A DNA stretch of 64,000 nt from Sneathiella sp. P13V-1 (lineage in GTDB: Bacteria; Pseudomonadota; Alphaproteobacteria; Sneathiellales; Sneathiellaceae). The notes beneath the pieces were generated by a model that saw nothing but the letters and a program-made list of their open reading frames with translations, made no database searches and was not told the DNA's origin. The translations under genes were made by a program, and so were the position numbers. Positions 37,383 to 46,095 of this stretch are shown piece by piece (the first letter of the stretch is position 1; every line of letters begins with the position of its first letter). The stretch covers positions 1-64,000 of the forward strand of contig NZ_WYEU01000003.1 in NCBI RefSeq assembly GCF_015143595.1. Reading direction: 5' to 3'.

Positions 37383-38345
37383 TTAGTCTTGGAGTTGATC
37401 CCAAACTTCGCGGTCGCGCTCATCCGTCCAGATGCGCGGCCAATCAATGCCTTCAAACTCATCCCAGAGGCGCTGAACGTCAAATGGCAGACAATGTTCA
37501 AAAATTGGCCACATGCCAAATTTTGGCTCAAGATGTTCATGTGTTGCTTCAAACGCTTCTTTCAATGTTCCGCCGCGCTTGTGCACTTCACCCACTTTTT
37601 CGATCATGCCATTGAGGAAACCACGTGTCTGCTCAATCGCGGCATCCACTTCATCGCGGCCGCGTGCAACTGCACCGCGCCCCCCGATAAGAATTTCAGC
37701 GTTATAGGATTTCACTTTATCCAGCGTTTCAGACGCCCAATCGAAATGGAACGCATCGCCTGTGTAAAGGGCTGCCGCAGCTTCCACAAGATCACCTGCA
37801 AACAGGATCTTGTGCTTTGGCAACCATGCGATGATATCACCGGCGGTATGACCACGACCGCAATATTCAAGAACCAGATCGCCACGATCACCGCCGAGTG
37901 GAATTGTCAGGCGGTCATTGAAAGTAATGTCTGGATGGGTTAGACCCGGAATACCTTCCGGTTCACGGAACAGGCGCGGCATACGCCCATATTCGCTGTC
38001 CCAGTCCTGCTTGCCACGCTCTTCAATCAGAAACTTGGTTTTTTCATGTGTGATAATGCTTTCCGCATTGAAGGCACTGGCACCCAACACACGAACCGCA
38101 TGGTAATGAGACAGGATCAGATATTTGACTGGCTTGTCAGTATGTTCCCGCAGTTTTTCGAGCCAGTCGTTGGCTGCTTTTGGTGTCGCGCGCGCTTCAA
38201 ACGCAATGATGTAATCTTCCGCTTCGATCGCACCGACGTTCGGGTCACCTTCTGCTGTAAGGGCAAAAACGCCATCTGCCAGCACCTCTAAGGTTTCAAG
38301 TTTTTCTTCAGTGTCTGCAGAAGACGCAAAAGGTTTTTTCGCCAT
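37383..38345 (-). CDS. Metallo-beta-lactamase-fold hydrolase
   Basis: An MBL-fold hydrolase of about 320 residues. The zinc motif appears as SHYHAVRVLGA, in which the usual HxHxDH is reduced to H-x-H-A-V-R, so the second metal position differs from classical family members; later ligands are in CGRGHTAGDIIAWLP (His) and KILFAGDLVE (Asp). The ATG at 38345 is preferred because AGGTGA lies upstream and because the longer frame to 38423 would run over an operator-like repeat. It is divergent from the aromatic monooxygenase and homogentisate genes, and probably belongs to the same regulon, perhaps cleaving a thioester or lactone intermediate. Confidence 0.85.
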   Translation of the reverse strand: MAKKPFASSADTEEKLETLEVLADGVFALTAEGDPNVGAIEAEDYIIAFEARATPKAANDWLEKLREHTDKPVKYLILSHYHAVRVLGASAFNAESIITHEKTKFLIEERGKQDWDSEYGRMPRLFREPEGIPGLTHPDITFNDRLTIPLGGDRGDLVLEYCGRGHTAGDIIAWLPKHKILFAGDLVEAAAALYTGDAFHFDWASETLDKVKSYNAEILIGGRGAVARGRDEVDAAIEQTRGFLNGMIEKVGEVHKRGGTLKEAFEATHEHLEPKFGMWPIFEHCLPFDVQRLWDEFEGIDWPRIWTDERDREVWDQLQD

Positions 38346-38415
38346 ATTCATCACCTGTTTAATTAATACTTCACCCATTGGGTGGTCACCATATACCGGA
38401 ATAGATAACACAACT

Positions 38416-38433
38416 AGTTTCAAAAGTAACTAT
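38416..38433. promoter_or_regulatory. Operator-like repeat, copy 1
   Basis: AGTTTCAAAAGTAACTAT, 15 of 18 bases identical to copy 2 at 38468-38485 in the same orientation. The AGTTnC..GnAACT arms form a half-perfect dyad of the kind bound by MarR-type regulators. It lies about 70 bp upstream of the metallo-hydrolase start. Confidence 0.65.
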
Positions 38434-38467
38434 TTATGTTGCGTTTTCAAGTCCGGGCAGGTAAGTT

Positions 38468-38485
38468 AATTTCATATGTAACTAT
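38468..38485. promoter_or_regulatory. Operator-like repeat, copy 2
   Basis: AATTTCATATGTAACTAT, centred on CATATG with flanking TTTCATATGTAA. It lies 57 bp upstream of the monooxygenase start, and the two copies are 52 bp apart, about five turns of the helix. One regulator could thus control both divergent promoters. Confidence 0.65.
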
Positions 38486-38542
38486 CTACTGTCTGCGGCC
38501 TGCATGTTGCAACAGCTATCTGGTCAATAAGGGTAACTGGCG

Positions 38543-40174
38543 ATGCTAAAAACATACACCAACCCGGAATATGATTATATTCCGTCCTCTGATCTCACCG
38601 CAAATAATCCGGTTCATCATCCTGTGATTATCATTGGCGCTGGCCCTTGTGGTTTGGCCGCAGCCCTTGACCTTGCTGTACAGGGTATCAAATCCGTTGT
38701 GCTGGACGACAACAACACGGTAAGTGTTGGATCACGCGCCATTTGTTTTTCAAAACGGACATTGGAAATTCTGGATCGTTATGGCTGCGCGGCACCGATG
38801 ATTGAGAAAGGTGTCACCTGGAAGAAAGGTAAAGTCTTCTTCAAGGAAAAGCAGATCTATGATTTTGATTTGCTGGCAGAAGATGGTCATAAGTTGCCCG
38901 CCTTTATCAATCTGCAACAATACTATTTCGAAGAATATATGGTCGATCGTGCCATGGAGTTTTCCGAAATTGACCTTCGCTGGAAAAGTAAGGTGACTTC
39001 TGTAGAAACCAATGCAGATGTCACGATGATTGAGGTGGAAACACCCGACGGCAGCTATACTTTAACCTGCGACTACCTGCTGGTTGCAGATGGCGCCAAC
39101 AGCAGTATTCGCACGATGCTGGGTCTGGAAAGCAAGGGACAGGAATTCCACGACCGCTTCCTCATTGCCGATGTAGTGATGAAGGCGGACTTCCCAACAG
39201 AACGTTGGTTCTGGTTCGACCCTCCTTTCCACCCAAATCAATCTGTTCTTCTGCACAAACAAGCCGATAATGTATGGCGCATTGACTTCCAGCTAGGCTG
39301 GGACGCGGATCCGGAAGAAGAGAAAAAAGAAGAGAATATCCGCCCACGCATTCAACAGATGCTGGGGGAAGATGTCGAGTTTGAACTGGAATGGGCCAGC
39401 GTCTACACCTTCAAATGCCGCCGAATGGATAACTTTATTCAAGATCGCGTGATCTTTATGGGTGACGCAGCTCATCAGGTATCCCCGTTTGGTGCCCGAG
39501 GTGCAAATGGCGGTATTCAGGCTGTAGAAAACCTCGCCTGGAAACTTGCGAGGGTTCTGAAAGACGAAGCTCCAGCTTCATTGCTTGAAACCTACAATAC
39601 GGAACGTGTTCATGGCGCGGCTGAAAACATTCTGAACTCAACCCGTGCCACTGATTTCATCACGCCAAAGAACGATATTAGCCGGACTTTCCGCGATGAA
39701 ACACTTCGCCTTGCGGAGAAATATCCATTTGCCCGTAGTTTGGTAAATAGTGGACGCTTAAGCCTGCCTTGCGATTACCTGACATCTGACCTGATCATTC
39801 ATGCAGAAACAGATGGGGCTGCGCCGGGATTTGTCGCACCAGACGCCCCTGTTAAAGTGGATGGTAACGATACCTGGCTTATGGATATCTTGGGCAACCG
39901 CTTTGTGGCCCTTATCAATCCAGAAGGAATGACTGACGCACAAATCGACGCCTACAAGAACCTGTCCTCTGACATGGATGTTCTTGAGGTTCGAGGCAGT
40001 GCCACCGGCGATAACATCATCAATGATGAAAAAGGCTTTATGACCGATCGGTATGACCTGAAACCGGGTGCTGTTTATCTCATCCGCCCAGACCAATATA
40101 TCGCCGCCTATTTTGTAAACCCTGAAGTATCAGAGCTTGAAGGTGCCCTCAAACATTCACTGGGTATTCAGTAG
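38543..40174 (+). CDS. FAD-dependent aromatic monooxygenase (MhpA/PheA-like)
   Basis: A 543-residue flavoprotein hydroxylase. The FAD loop IIIGAGPCGLAAALDLAVQG is at about 29-48, the DG motif CDYLLVADGANSSIRTMLG at about 175-193, and the FAD-ribityl motif RVIFMGDAAHQVSPFGARGANGGIQ (about 302-326, given here as its key residues GD and P) follows; a thioredoxin-like tail (about 435-543) is typical of phenol hydroxylase-like enzymes. It adds one oxygen to a phenolic ring. First gene of the plus-strand homogentisate operon, followed 11 bp later by a DUF2783 gene and then hmgA, so its product may be homogentisate. Confidence 0.9.
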   Translation: MLKTYTNPEYDYIPSSDLTANNPVHHPVIIIGAGPCGLAAALDLAVQGIKSVVLDDNNTVSVGSRAICFSKRTLEILDRYGCAAPMIEKGVTWKKGKVFFKEKQIYDFDLLAEDGHKLPAFINLQQYYFEEYMVDRAMEFSEIDLRWKSKVTSVETNADVTMIEVETPDGSYTLTCDYLLVADGANSSIRTMLGLESKGQEFHDRFLIADVVMKADFPTERWFWFDPPFHPNQSVLLHKQADNVWRIDFQLGWDADPEEEKKEENIRPRIQQMLGEDVEFELEWASVYTFKCRRMDNFIQDRVIFMGDAAHQVSPFGARGANGGIQAVENLAWKLARVLKDEAPASLLETYNTERVHGAAENILNSTRATDFITPKNDISRTFRDETLRLAEKYPFARSLVNSGRLSLPCDYLTSDLIIHAETDGAAPGFVAPDAPVKVDGNDTWLMDILGNRFVALINPEGMTDAQIDAYKNLSSDMDVLEVRGSATGDNIINDEKGFMTDRYDLKPGAVYLIRPDQYIAAYFVNPEVSELEGALKHSLGIQ

Positions 40175-40185
40175 GAGAATAAGTC

Positions 40186-40392
40186 ATGAGCACAGAATTT
40201 CTGAATACAGAACCAAATTTCGAAGATGCGGATGCTTTTTATGCGGCTCTGACCGAAGCCCACAGAACGCTGAATACGCAAGACAGTGAGCGGTTAAACG
40301 CACGGCTTGTTTTGCTATTGGCAAATCATATCGGTGACGGAAAAACCTTGTCGGAAGCCATCGAAATTGCTTCCGACCTGGAGAAACTCTAG
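40186..40392 (+). CDS. DUF2783 small protein
   Basis: A 68-residue acidic protein (FEDADAFYAALTEAHRTLN at about 12-30, ARLVLLLANHIGD at about 43-55, predicted two or three helices). It resembles DUF2783 proteins, which are typically encoded directly after a phenol-type FAD monooxygenase as here (11 bp gap, AGGAG before the ATG). It may be a small partner or stabiliser of the monooxygenase. Function unknown. Confidence 0.8.
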   Translation: MSTEFLNTEPNFEDADAFYAALTEAHRTLNTQDSERLNARLVLLLANHIGDGKTLSEAIEIASDLEKL

Positions 40393-40425
40393 ATCAGTAT
40401 CAAATAACCAACGAGTATCAAGGTG

Positions 40426-41721
40426 ATGGATAATACTCTGGAATATATGAACGGTTTCGACAATGAGCACGAAACCGAGGCTTTGCCGGGCGCCCTTCCT
40501 GTAGGGCAGTTCAGCCCGCAAAAAGTGGCCTATGGATTATATGCTGAACAGTTCAGCAGCACCGCCTTTACGGCGCCAAGGGCCAAAAACCGGCGGACAT
40601 GGATGTACCGGATCCGTCCTTCTGTCTCGCAAGGGGCGTATCAGCTTTACAATGGCAATGCCTCCATCCGGACGGCACCAATTACGGAGGCTGTTACTCC
40701 GCCAGATATGATGCGGTGGGATGCGCAAGATCTTCCCGAAGGGGATGTGGATTTTGTGGATGGTCTGGTTACCATTGCTGCAAATGGCAGCGCCGATGGG
40801 CAATCAGGTCTCGGTATTCATATCTATCGCGCCACTGCAAGCATGGGCAACCGACACTTCACGACAGCGGACGGAGAGCTTCTCATCATCCCGGAAATGG
40901 GATCCCTTGCTGTTAAGACCGAGTGCGGTCAGTTAAATATTCAATCTGGCGAAATCTGTGTCATTCCGCGCGGCATGAAATTCCGCGTTGATCTGCTTGA
41001 TGGCCCTGCGCGTGGTTATGTTGCTGAGAATTACGGTGCACTGCTTGAGCTGCCAGAGCGTGGACCCGTTGGTGCAAATGGTTATGCAAATGATCGGGAT
41101 TTCCAGTATCCGGTTGCAGCCTATGAAGATGCAGAAGGTGAGTATGAACTGATCACCAAGTTTGGTGGCAATCTATACAGTTGCGAACTGGATCATTCAC
41201 CACTGGATGTAGTGGCGTGGGTGGGGAACTCCGCCCCTTACAAATATGATCTTTCCCGCTTCAATGTGATGAACACGGTGAGCTACGATCATCCGGATCC
41301 TTCAATCTTCACAGTGCTAACCTCTCCTTCAGGTGAGATTGGTGTTGCTAATCTGGATTTCGTGATCTTCCCACCGCGCTGGATGGTGGCTGAAGATACT
41401 TTCCGCCCACCTTATTACCATCGCAACGTGATGAGCGAATTCATGGGCCTCATTGAAGGCACATATGATGCGAAAGAAGAAGGTTTCGTCCCAGGTGGAT
41501 GTAGTCTACACAATGCCATGTCCCCACACGGTCCTGAGGCAGCTGTTTTTGAAAAAGCAAGCAACGCAGAATTGGGCCCTGAGCGGTACAAGGACACCAT
41601 GGCCTTTATGCTGGAATCCCGTTACGCCTATAAACTTTCTGAATATGCGCTTAATTCTGACACTCGCCAGCTTGGATATTCATCCTGTTGGGACGGCCTC
41701 AAAAAACACTTCAAACCATAG
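40426..41721 (+). CDS. hmgA: Homogentisate 1,2-dioxygenase
   Basis: A 431-residue ring-cleavage dioxygenase that opens homogentisate to 4-maleylacetoacetate with non-haem Fe(II). The N-terminal GFDNEHETEALPGALPVGQ (about 10-28) is diagnostic; the iron ligands are in FRPPYYHRNVMSEFMGL (His, Glu; about 327-343) and CSLHNAMSPHGPEA (His, about 363). The start is the ATG at 40426 (a GTG lies one codon before it). It is followed 12 bp later by fahA, so ring cleavage and product hydrolysis are co-expressed. Confidence 0.96.
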   Translation: MDNTLEYMNGFDNEHETEALPGALPVGQFSPQKVAYGLYAEQFSSTAFTAPRAKNRRTWMYRIRPSVSQGAYQLYNGNASIRTAPITEAVTPPDMMRWDAQDLPEGDVDFVDGLVTIAANGSADGQSGLGIHIYRATASMGNRHFTTADGELLIIPEMGSLAVKTECGQLNIQSGEICVIPRGMKFRVDLLDGPARGYVAENYGALLELPERGPVGANGYANDRDFQYPVAAYEDAEGEYELITKFGGNLYSCELDHSPLDVVAWVGNSAPYKYDLSRFNVMNTVSYDHPDPSIFTVLTSPSGEIGVANLDFVIFPPRWMVAEDTFRPPYYHRNVMSEFMGLIEGTYDAKEEGFVPGGCSLHNAMSPHGPEAAVFEKASNAELGPERYKDTMAFMLESRYAYKLSEYALNSDTRQLGYSSCWDGLKKHFKP

Positions 41722-41733
41722 AAGATACCCAAA

Positions 41734-43053
41734 ATGACACAAAGCACACTTAATGAAACTCACAACCCTTCATTAAAAAGTTGGGTACAATCTGCAAATG
41801 ATGGAAAGACTGACTTTCCTATTCAAAACCTGCCTTTTGCCAGCTTCAACGAAACAACAGGTGGTAAAGGTTTCCGTGGCGGCGTCGCCATTGGTGATCA
41901 AATCGTTGACCTGAAAGCTGTCTCAGAAGCCGGCTTGTTTGACGGTTTGGCGAAAGACGCTGTTGATGCCGCTGCAAATGAAAAACTAAACACCTTCATG
42001 GCAATGGGTAAAGAAGCGTGGTCAGCCCTTCGCGCGGCATTGTCTGGCGCCTTGGCTGAAGGTTCGGAACAGCAAACCGCTATGGAAGCCTGTCTGGTGG
42101 CGCAAAGTGATGTTGAATATGGAAATCCGTGTCACATCCCTGACTACACAGATTTCTATGCGTCTGTTCACCACGCGACAAATATCGGCGCGCTATTCCG
42201 CCCGGACAATCCACTTCTTCCAAACTACAAATGGATCCCAATTGGATATCATGGTCGGTCGTCTTCCATTGGTGTATCCGGTCAATCATTCCCGCGTCCA
42301 AAAGGACAGACCAAAGCACCAGATGCTGCGGAACCGTCTTTTGGGCCATGTAAGCGCCTTGATTTCGAATTGGAAATGGGAGCTTTCGTCGGTAAAGGCA
42401 ATGATATTGGTGAAAGTGTCAGCATTGAAGACGCAGAAGACCATGTATTCGGCATGTGCCTTTTCAATGACTGGTCCGCTCGCGACATCCAAGGTTGGGA
42501 ATATCAGCCACTTGGACCGTTTCTTGCCAAAAACTTCGCCTCAACCATCTCACCTTGGATTGTGACAATGGAAGCGCTGGCACCCTATCGTGTTGCCTTC
42601 TCTCATCCTGCAGATGACCCACAACCATTGCCTTATCTGACATCAGATGAGAATTCTGCAAAAGGTGGCCTGGATATCGAGCTGGAAGTTCTTCTTCAAA
42701 CCGAGAAAATGAGAAATGCAGGAGAAGCTGCGGTCTCTCTTGCCACCTCCAACATGAAATACAGCTACTGGACTATTGCGCAGATGATGACACACCACAC
42801 AGTTGGTGGCTGCAACATGCAGGCGGGTGACTTGATGGCAACAGGTACAATGTCTGGCCCAGATGCAAGTGAAGCCTGCGCTATGATTGAACTTACAAGC
42901 GGCGGTAAAAACCCGATCACATTACCAAATGGCGAAACTCGCACTTTCCTCGAAGACGGTGACACGGTTGTTGTGAAGGGTTTCTGTAAATCTGATCAAC
43001 CGGTTCGTATTGGCTTTGGTGAATGTGCAGGCACGGTTCTACCAGCGAAATAA
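41734..43053 (+). CDS. fahA: Fumarylacetoacetase
   Basis: A 439-residue fumarylacetoacetate hydrolase. The N-terminal SH3-like domain is followed by the catalytic domain with DFYASVHHATNIG (about 134), PIGYHGRSSSIGVSG (about 169-183), the metal and substrate motif DFELEMGAFVGKGN, FNDWSARDIQGWEYQPLGPF, and GTMSGPDASEACAMIEL. It hydrolyses fumarylacetoacetate to fumarate and acetoacetate, the last step of tyrosine and phenylalanine breakdown. Located between hmgA and maiA in one operon. Confidence 0.96.
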   Translation: MTQSTLNETHNPSLKSWVQSANDGKTDFPIQNLPFASFNETTGGKGFRGGVAIGDQIVDLKAVSEAGLFDGLAKDAVDAAANEKLNTFMAMGKEAWSALRAALSGALAEGSEQQTAMEACLVAQSDVEYGNPCHIPDYTDFYASVHHATNIGALFRPDNPLLPNYKWIPIGYHGRSSSIGVSGQSFPRPKGQTKAPDAAEPSFGPCKRLDFELEMGAFVGKGNDIGESVSIEDAEDHVFGMCLFNDWSARDIQGWEYQPLGPFLAKNFASTISPWIVTMEALAPYRVAFSHPADDPQPLPYLTSDENSAKGGLDIELEVLLQTEKMRNAGEAAVSLATSNMKYSYWTIAQMMTHHTVGGCNMQAGDLMATGTMSGPDASEACAMIELTSGGKNPITLPNGETRTFLEDGDTVVVKGFCKSDQPVRIGFGECAGTVLPAK

Positions 43054-43059
43054 ATAACA

Positions 43060-43081
43060 AGGGTGCCTTTCGGGGCACCCT
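43060..43081 (+). terminator. Hairpin between fahA and maiA
   Basis: AGGGTGCC (43060-43067) pairs with GGCACCCT (43074-43081) over a 6-base loop, 6 bp after the fahA stop. It lacks a long T tract, so it may only partly terminate or may protect the upstream mRNA. Confidence 0.6.
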
Positions 43082-43101
43082 ATTGATAAATGGGGATATT
43101 A

Positions 43102-43728
43102 ATGGAACTTTTCACTTATTTTCGATCTTCCGCGGCTTATCGCGTCCGTATTGCACTGAACTTAAAAGAAATTCCCCATAAGCTGACAACAGTTAATCTG
43201 CTGAAGGCAGAGCATAAAAGTGATGCATACCTGAAGCTAAATCCCCAAGGATTGGTTCCTTCCCTAAAACTGGATGATGGACGGGTTATTAATCAATCTA
43301 CTGCCATGCTGGAATATCTGGAAGCAACCAGTGACAGCTATCCGCTTCTCCCCTCTAATCCATATGATGCTGCAACCGTGCGTGAATGGTGCAATATCAT
43401 TGGAAATGACATCCACCCTGTAGATAACCTCCGTATCTTGAAATATCTAACGGGTACTTTGGGCGTATCAGAAGACGAAAAGATGACATGGTATCATCAT
43501 TGGATTCATGAAGGCTTTAAAGCTTTGGAATCGCAGGTAAAGGCCACCCCGTATTGTTTTGGCAACCAAATCACGCTTGCTGATTTATATCTGGTGCCGC
43601 AAGTTTATAATGCGCTGCGGTTTGATTTGGATATGGCTAACTACCCAAAGATCAGAAGCATATATGACGCCTGCAACAAGCTCGAAGCCTTCATAAATGC
43701 AGCCCCTGAAAATCAACCGCAAGAATAG
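43102..43728 (+). CDS. maiA: Maleylacetoacetate isomerase (zeta-class GST)
   Basis: A zeta-class glutathione transferase of 208 residues. The family signature RSSAAYRVRIALNLK is at about 7-21, with the second glutathione contact NPQGLVPSLKLDDG and NQSTAMLEYLE; ITLADLYLVPQVYNA is the C-terminal GST motif. It isomerises 4-maleylacetoacetate to 4-fumarylacetoacetate using glutathione, completing the three-step homogentisate route with hmgA and fahA. The ATG at 43102 has GGGGA about six bases upstream; the frame also permits 43090. Confidence 0.94.
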   Translation: MELFTYFRSSAAYRVRIALNLKEIPHKLTTVNLLKAEHKSDAYLKLNPQGLVPSLKLDDGRVINQSTAMLEYLEATSDSYPLLPSNPYDAATVREWCNIIGNDIHPVDNLRILKYLTGTLGVSEDEKMTWYHHWIHEGFKALESQVKATPYCFGNQITLADLYLVPQVYNALRFDLDMANYPKIRSIYDACNKLEAFINAAPENQPQE

Positions 43729-43749
43729 CAATTAAAACTAATATATTTT

Positions 43750-43762
43750 TGACCGACGGTCA
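43750..43762. promoter_or_regulatory. TetR-type operator upstream of the GMC oxidoreductase
   Basis: TGACCGACGGTCA is a perfect 13-bp palindrome (centre A) of the type bound by TetR-family regulators. It lies 138 bp before the GMC start codon. A second dyad, GGTTAC (43791-43796) with GTAACC (43804-43809), follows. Confidence 0.6.
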
Positions 43763-43900
43763 TTTTTTACTTTCTAAGGTAGAAAGCTTTGGTTACCCTT
43801 TTTGTAACCGGTAGTGATTACCTGCAGAAATTAAAATAAGAACTGCGTCCAGTAATGCTCCCGGACCAATACTTGTATTGGAAAATAAGGGAGGAACATC

Positions 43901-45505
43901 ATGTACGATTATATTGTCGTAGGGGGCGGATCTGGCGGATCCGTGGTAGCTAGTCGTCTATCGGAAAATCCAGACCACACCGTTTGTCTGCTTGAAGCGG
44001 GCGGACCTGACAAAAGCATTCTGATCCACGTCCCGTTGGGAATGGCAGCCATGCTTCCGAGAAAAATCAATAACTGGGCGTTTGAAACAGTCCCACAAAA
44101 AGGCCTAAACGGTCGCAAAGGATATCAACCCAGAGGGAAAACCCTAGGGGGGTCTAGTTCTATCAACGCCATGCTATATGTCCGTGGACATAAGTGGGAT
44201 TATGATCATTGGGCCTCTCTTGGCAATGAAGGCTGGTCCTATGATGACGTCCTGCCTTTGTTCAAAAAGGCCGAAAATAACGAGCGCGGTGGGGATGATT
44301 TTCATGGATCAGGCGGCCCTTTGAATGTTGCAGACCTGCGATCACCTATGGGGATCAACAACACCTTTCTGGAAGCTGCGCGCCAGTTACAATTGCCCAT
44401 GAACGATGATTTCAATGGTGCTACTCAGGAAGGCGTTGGATATTATCAAACGACGCAAAAAAATGGTGAAAGGTGGAGTGCCGCGAAAGGCTATCTAACT
44501 CCGAACCTTGATCGTCAAAACCTTGATGTCATTACCAAAGCACCTGCAACCAAAATCATTATAGAAGGCAAGCGAGCCGTTGGCATTCAATTCAAACATA
44601 ATGGCAAAATAAAAGAGATCCGCGCACGTAAGGAAATCATTCTGGCGGGCGGTGCTTTTGCGACACCGCAACTCCTATTGCTCTCAGGTATCGGCGCAGC
44701 GAAAGACATCCAACCTCATGGCATTGAAGTTGTGCATGAACTGCCCGGTGTTGGGGAGAACTTGCAGGATCATATCGACTATGTATCTGCTTATCGCTCC
44801 CCTTCCAAAGAGACGATGGGGATTTCCCTCGGTGGTGCTGTCGACATATTCAAGGCAATCGGCCAATGGCGTAAAGAACGCACGGGTATGCTTACCTCAA
44901 CCGCAGCGGAGACAGGGGCTTTTTTGAAATCTGACCCCAATCTGGAAATTCCAGACTATCAACTTCACTTTGTAATCGGCATGCTGGACGACCATGCGCG
45001 CAAAACCAATCTTGGATATGGCTTTAGCTGCCATGCTTGCGTACTTCGCCCAAAAAGCCGTGGTACGGTAAAACTCAATTCAGCCAATCCTTCGGATGCG
45101 CCGCGTATTGATCCAAATTTTCTGGATCATGAGGATGATGTTCAAGTTCTGCTAAAAGGCGTTAAAGAAATGGAACGCATTTTACGCGCCCCTGCTTTCG
45201 AAGGCATTCGTGGTAAAGCACTGTATGAGATGGATCTGGACTCAGATGAGGCCATTATCGAAATGCTCAGAAACCGTGCGGATACGGTATACCACCCGGT
45301 TGGCAGCTGTAAGATGGGAACTGATGAGATGGCCGTCGTCGATCCACAACTTAAGGTGCGGGGATTGGAAGGGCTTCGTATTGCAGACGCCTCCATTATG
45401 CCAACGCTTATTGGCGGCAATACAAACGCCCCAACTATTATGATCGGCGAAAAAGCCGCAGAAATGATTTCCACTGACGCGCAGCAACAACTTGAAATGG
45501 CTTAA
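43901..45505 (+). CDS. GMC-family oxidoreductase (choline dehydrogenase-like)
   Basis: A 534-residue flavoprotein of the glucose-methanol-choline family. The FAD loop VVGGGSGGSVVASRLSE is at about 6-22, GMC signature 1 in PRGKTLGGSSSINAMLYVRG (about 76-95) and the C-terminal catalytic His in VYHPVGSCKMG (about 463-473) with the second active-site residue in GGNTNAPTIMIGEKAA. It oxidises an alcohol to an aldehyde; choline is the textbook substrate but many paralogues act on aliphatic or aromatic alcohols. No betaine-aldehyde dehydrogenase gene is adjacent, so choline use is unproven. AGGGAGGA precedes the ATG; a TetR-type dyad is upstream. Confidence 0.92.
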   Translation: MYDYIVVGGGSGGSVVASRLSENPDHTVCLLEAGGPDKSILIHVPLGMAAMLPRKINNWAFETVPQKGLNGRKGYQPRGKTLGGSSSINAMLYVRGHKWDYDHWASLGNEGWSYDDVLPLFKKAENNERGGDDFHGSGGPLNVADLRSPMGINNTFLEAARQLQLPMNDDFNGATQEGVGYYQTTQKNGERWSAAKGYLTPNLDRQNLDVITKAPATKIIIEGKRAVGIQFKHNGKIKEIRARKEIILAGGAFATPQLLLLSGIGAAKDIQPHGIEVVHELPGVGENLQDHIDYVSAYRSPSKETMGISLGGAVDIFKAIGQWRKERTGMLTSTAAETGAFLKSDPNLEIPDYQLHFVIGMLDDHARKTNLGYGFSCHACVLRPKSRGTVKLNSANPSDAPRIDPNFLDHEDDVQVLLKGVKEMERILRAPAFEGIRGKALYEMDLDSDEAIIEMLRNRADTVYHPVGSCKMGTDEMAVVDPQLKVRGLEGLRIADASIMPTLIGGNTNAPTIMIGEKAAEMISTDAQQQLEMA

Positions 45506-45514
45506 AAAACAACG

Positions 45515-45538
45515 TGCCGGAAGGTTGACCTTCCGGCA
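45515..45538 (+). terminator. Terminator after the GMC gene
   Basis: TGCCGGAAGG (45515-45524) pairs perfectly with CCTTCCGGCA (45529-45538) around TTGA, then TTTTA. It is 9 bp after the stop codon. Confidence 0.93.
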
Positions 45539-45585
45539 TTTTACCTATCTTATCAATGTAGAATAACCATCAAAGGCGCTTCTAC

Positions 45586-46050
45586 ATGCTCGTTCAACTC
45601 ATTGCTGGAACTGCGATAATTATTCTGTGCGTAATTAATCACGCATTGTGTCTCGAGCTATTGCTTCGACGGTTAAAACAAAGCGGCCCCAGATGGGACC
45701 TCAAGTTCCCTAAGGTGGGACATGTTTTTATCATGATTGTTGTTGTGCTGGGTCTTTTTATGGCGCACACAATTGAAGCATGGATCTGGGCAATGTTCTT
45801 CTATCTGGCAGGTGAACATACTGAGTTTTCAGAAGCTGTTTATTTCTCTACAGTGACTTTTACAACCCTTGGCTATGGCGATGTTACCTTATCGGAAAAG
45901 TGGCGCCTAACTGCCGCCCTGCAAGCCGTGAGCGGCATTATGCTATTTGGCTGGAGCACAGCCTTCCTTGTTAATGTACGAGCGTTCTTCTGGCGCAAAC
46001 ATGGCATCATCCATACGCCCCCCCATTTTGACGAAGAGCATCAACCATAA
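45586..46050 (+). CDS. Two-helix potassium channel protein
   Basis: A 154-residue membrane protein with three hydrophobic segments: an N-terminal helix (LIAGTAIIILCVINHALCLELL), a second (VFIMIVVVLGLFMAHTIEAWIWAMFFYL) and a pore helix plus final helix after the selectivity filter. The filter TFTTLGYGDVTL (about 93-104) holds the TLGYGD signature of potassium channels. The fold is that of the Ion_trans_2 group. No cytoplasmic regulatory domain is present. It lies back to back with MscS across a bidirectional terminator, so the pair may serve ion and pressure balance, though they are not co-transcribed. Confidence 0.9.
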   Translation: MLVQLIAGTAIIILCVINHALCLELLLRRLKQSGPRWDLKFPKVGHVFIMIVVVLGLFMAHTIEAWIWAMFFYLAGEHTEFSEAVYFSTVTFTTLGYGDVTLSEKWRLTAALQAVSGIMLFGWSTAFLVNVRAFFWRKHGIIHTPPHFDEEHQP

Positions 46051-46051
46051 A

Positions 46052-46077
46052 AAAAGGCCTCCATTGGGAGGCCTTTT
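46052..46077. terminator. Bidirectional terminator
   Basis: AAAAGGCCTCC (46052-46062) pairs perfectly with GGAGGCCTTTT (46067-46077) over ATTG. It separates the potassium-channel gene from the convergent MscS gene and can serve both. Confidence 0.93.
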
Positions 46078-46095
46078 CGTTCACTAAAACTGCAA

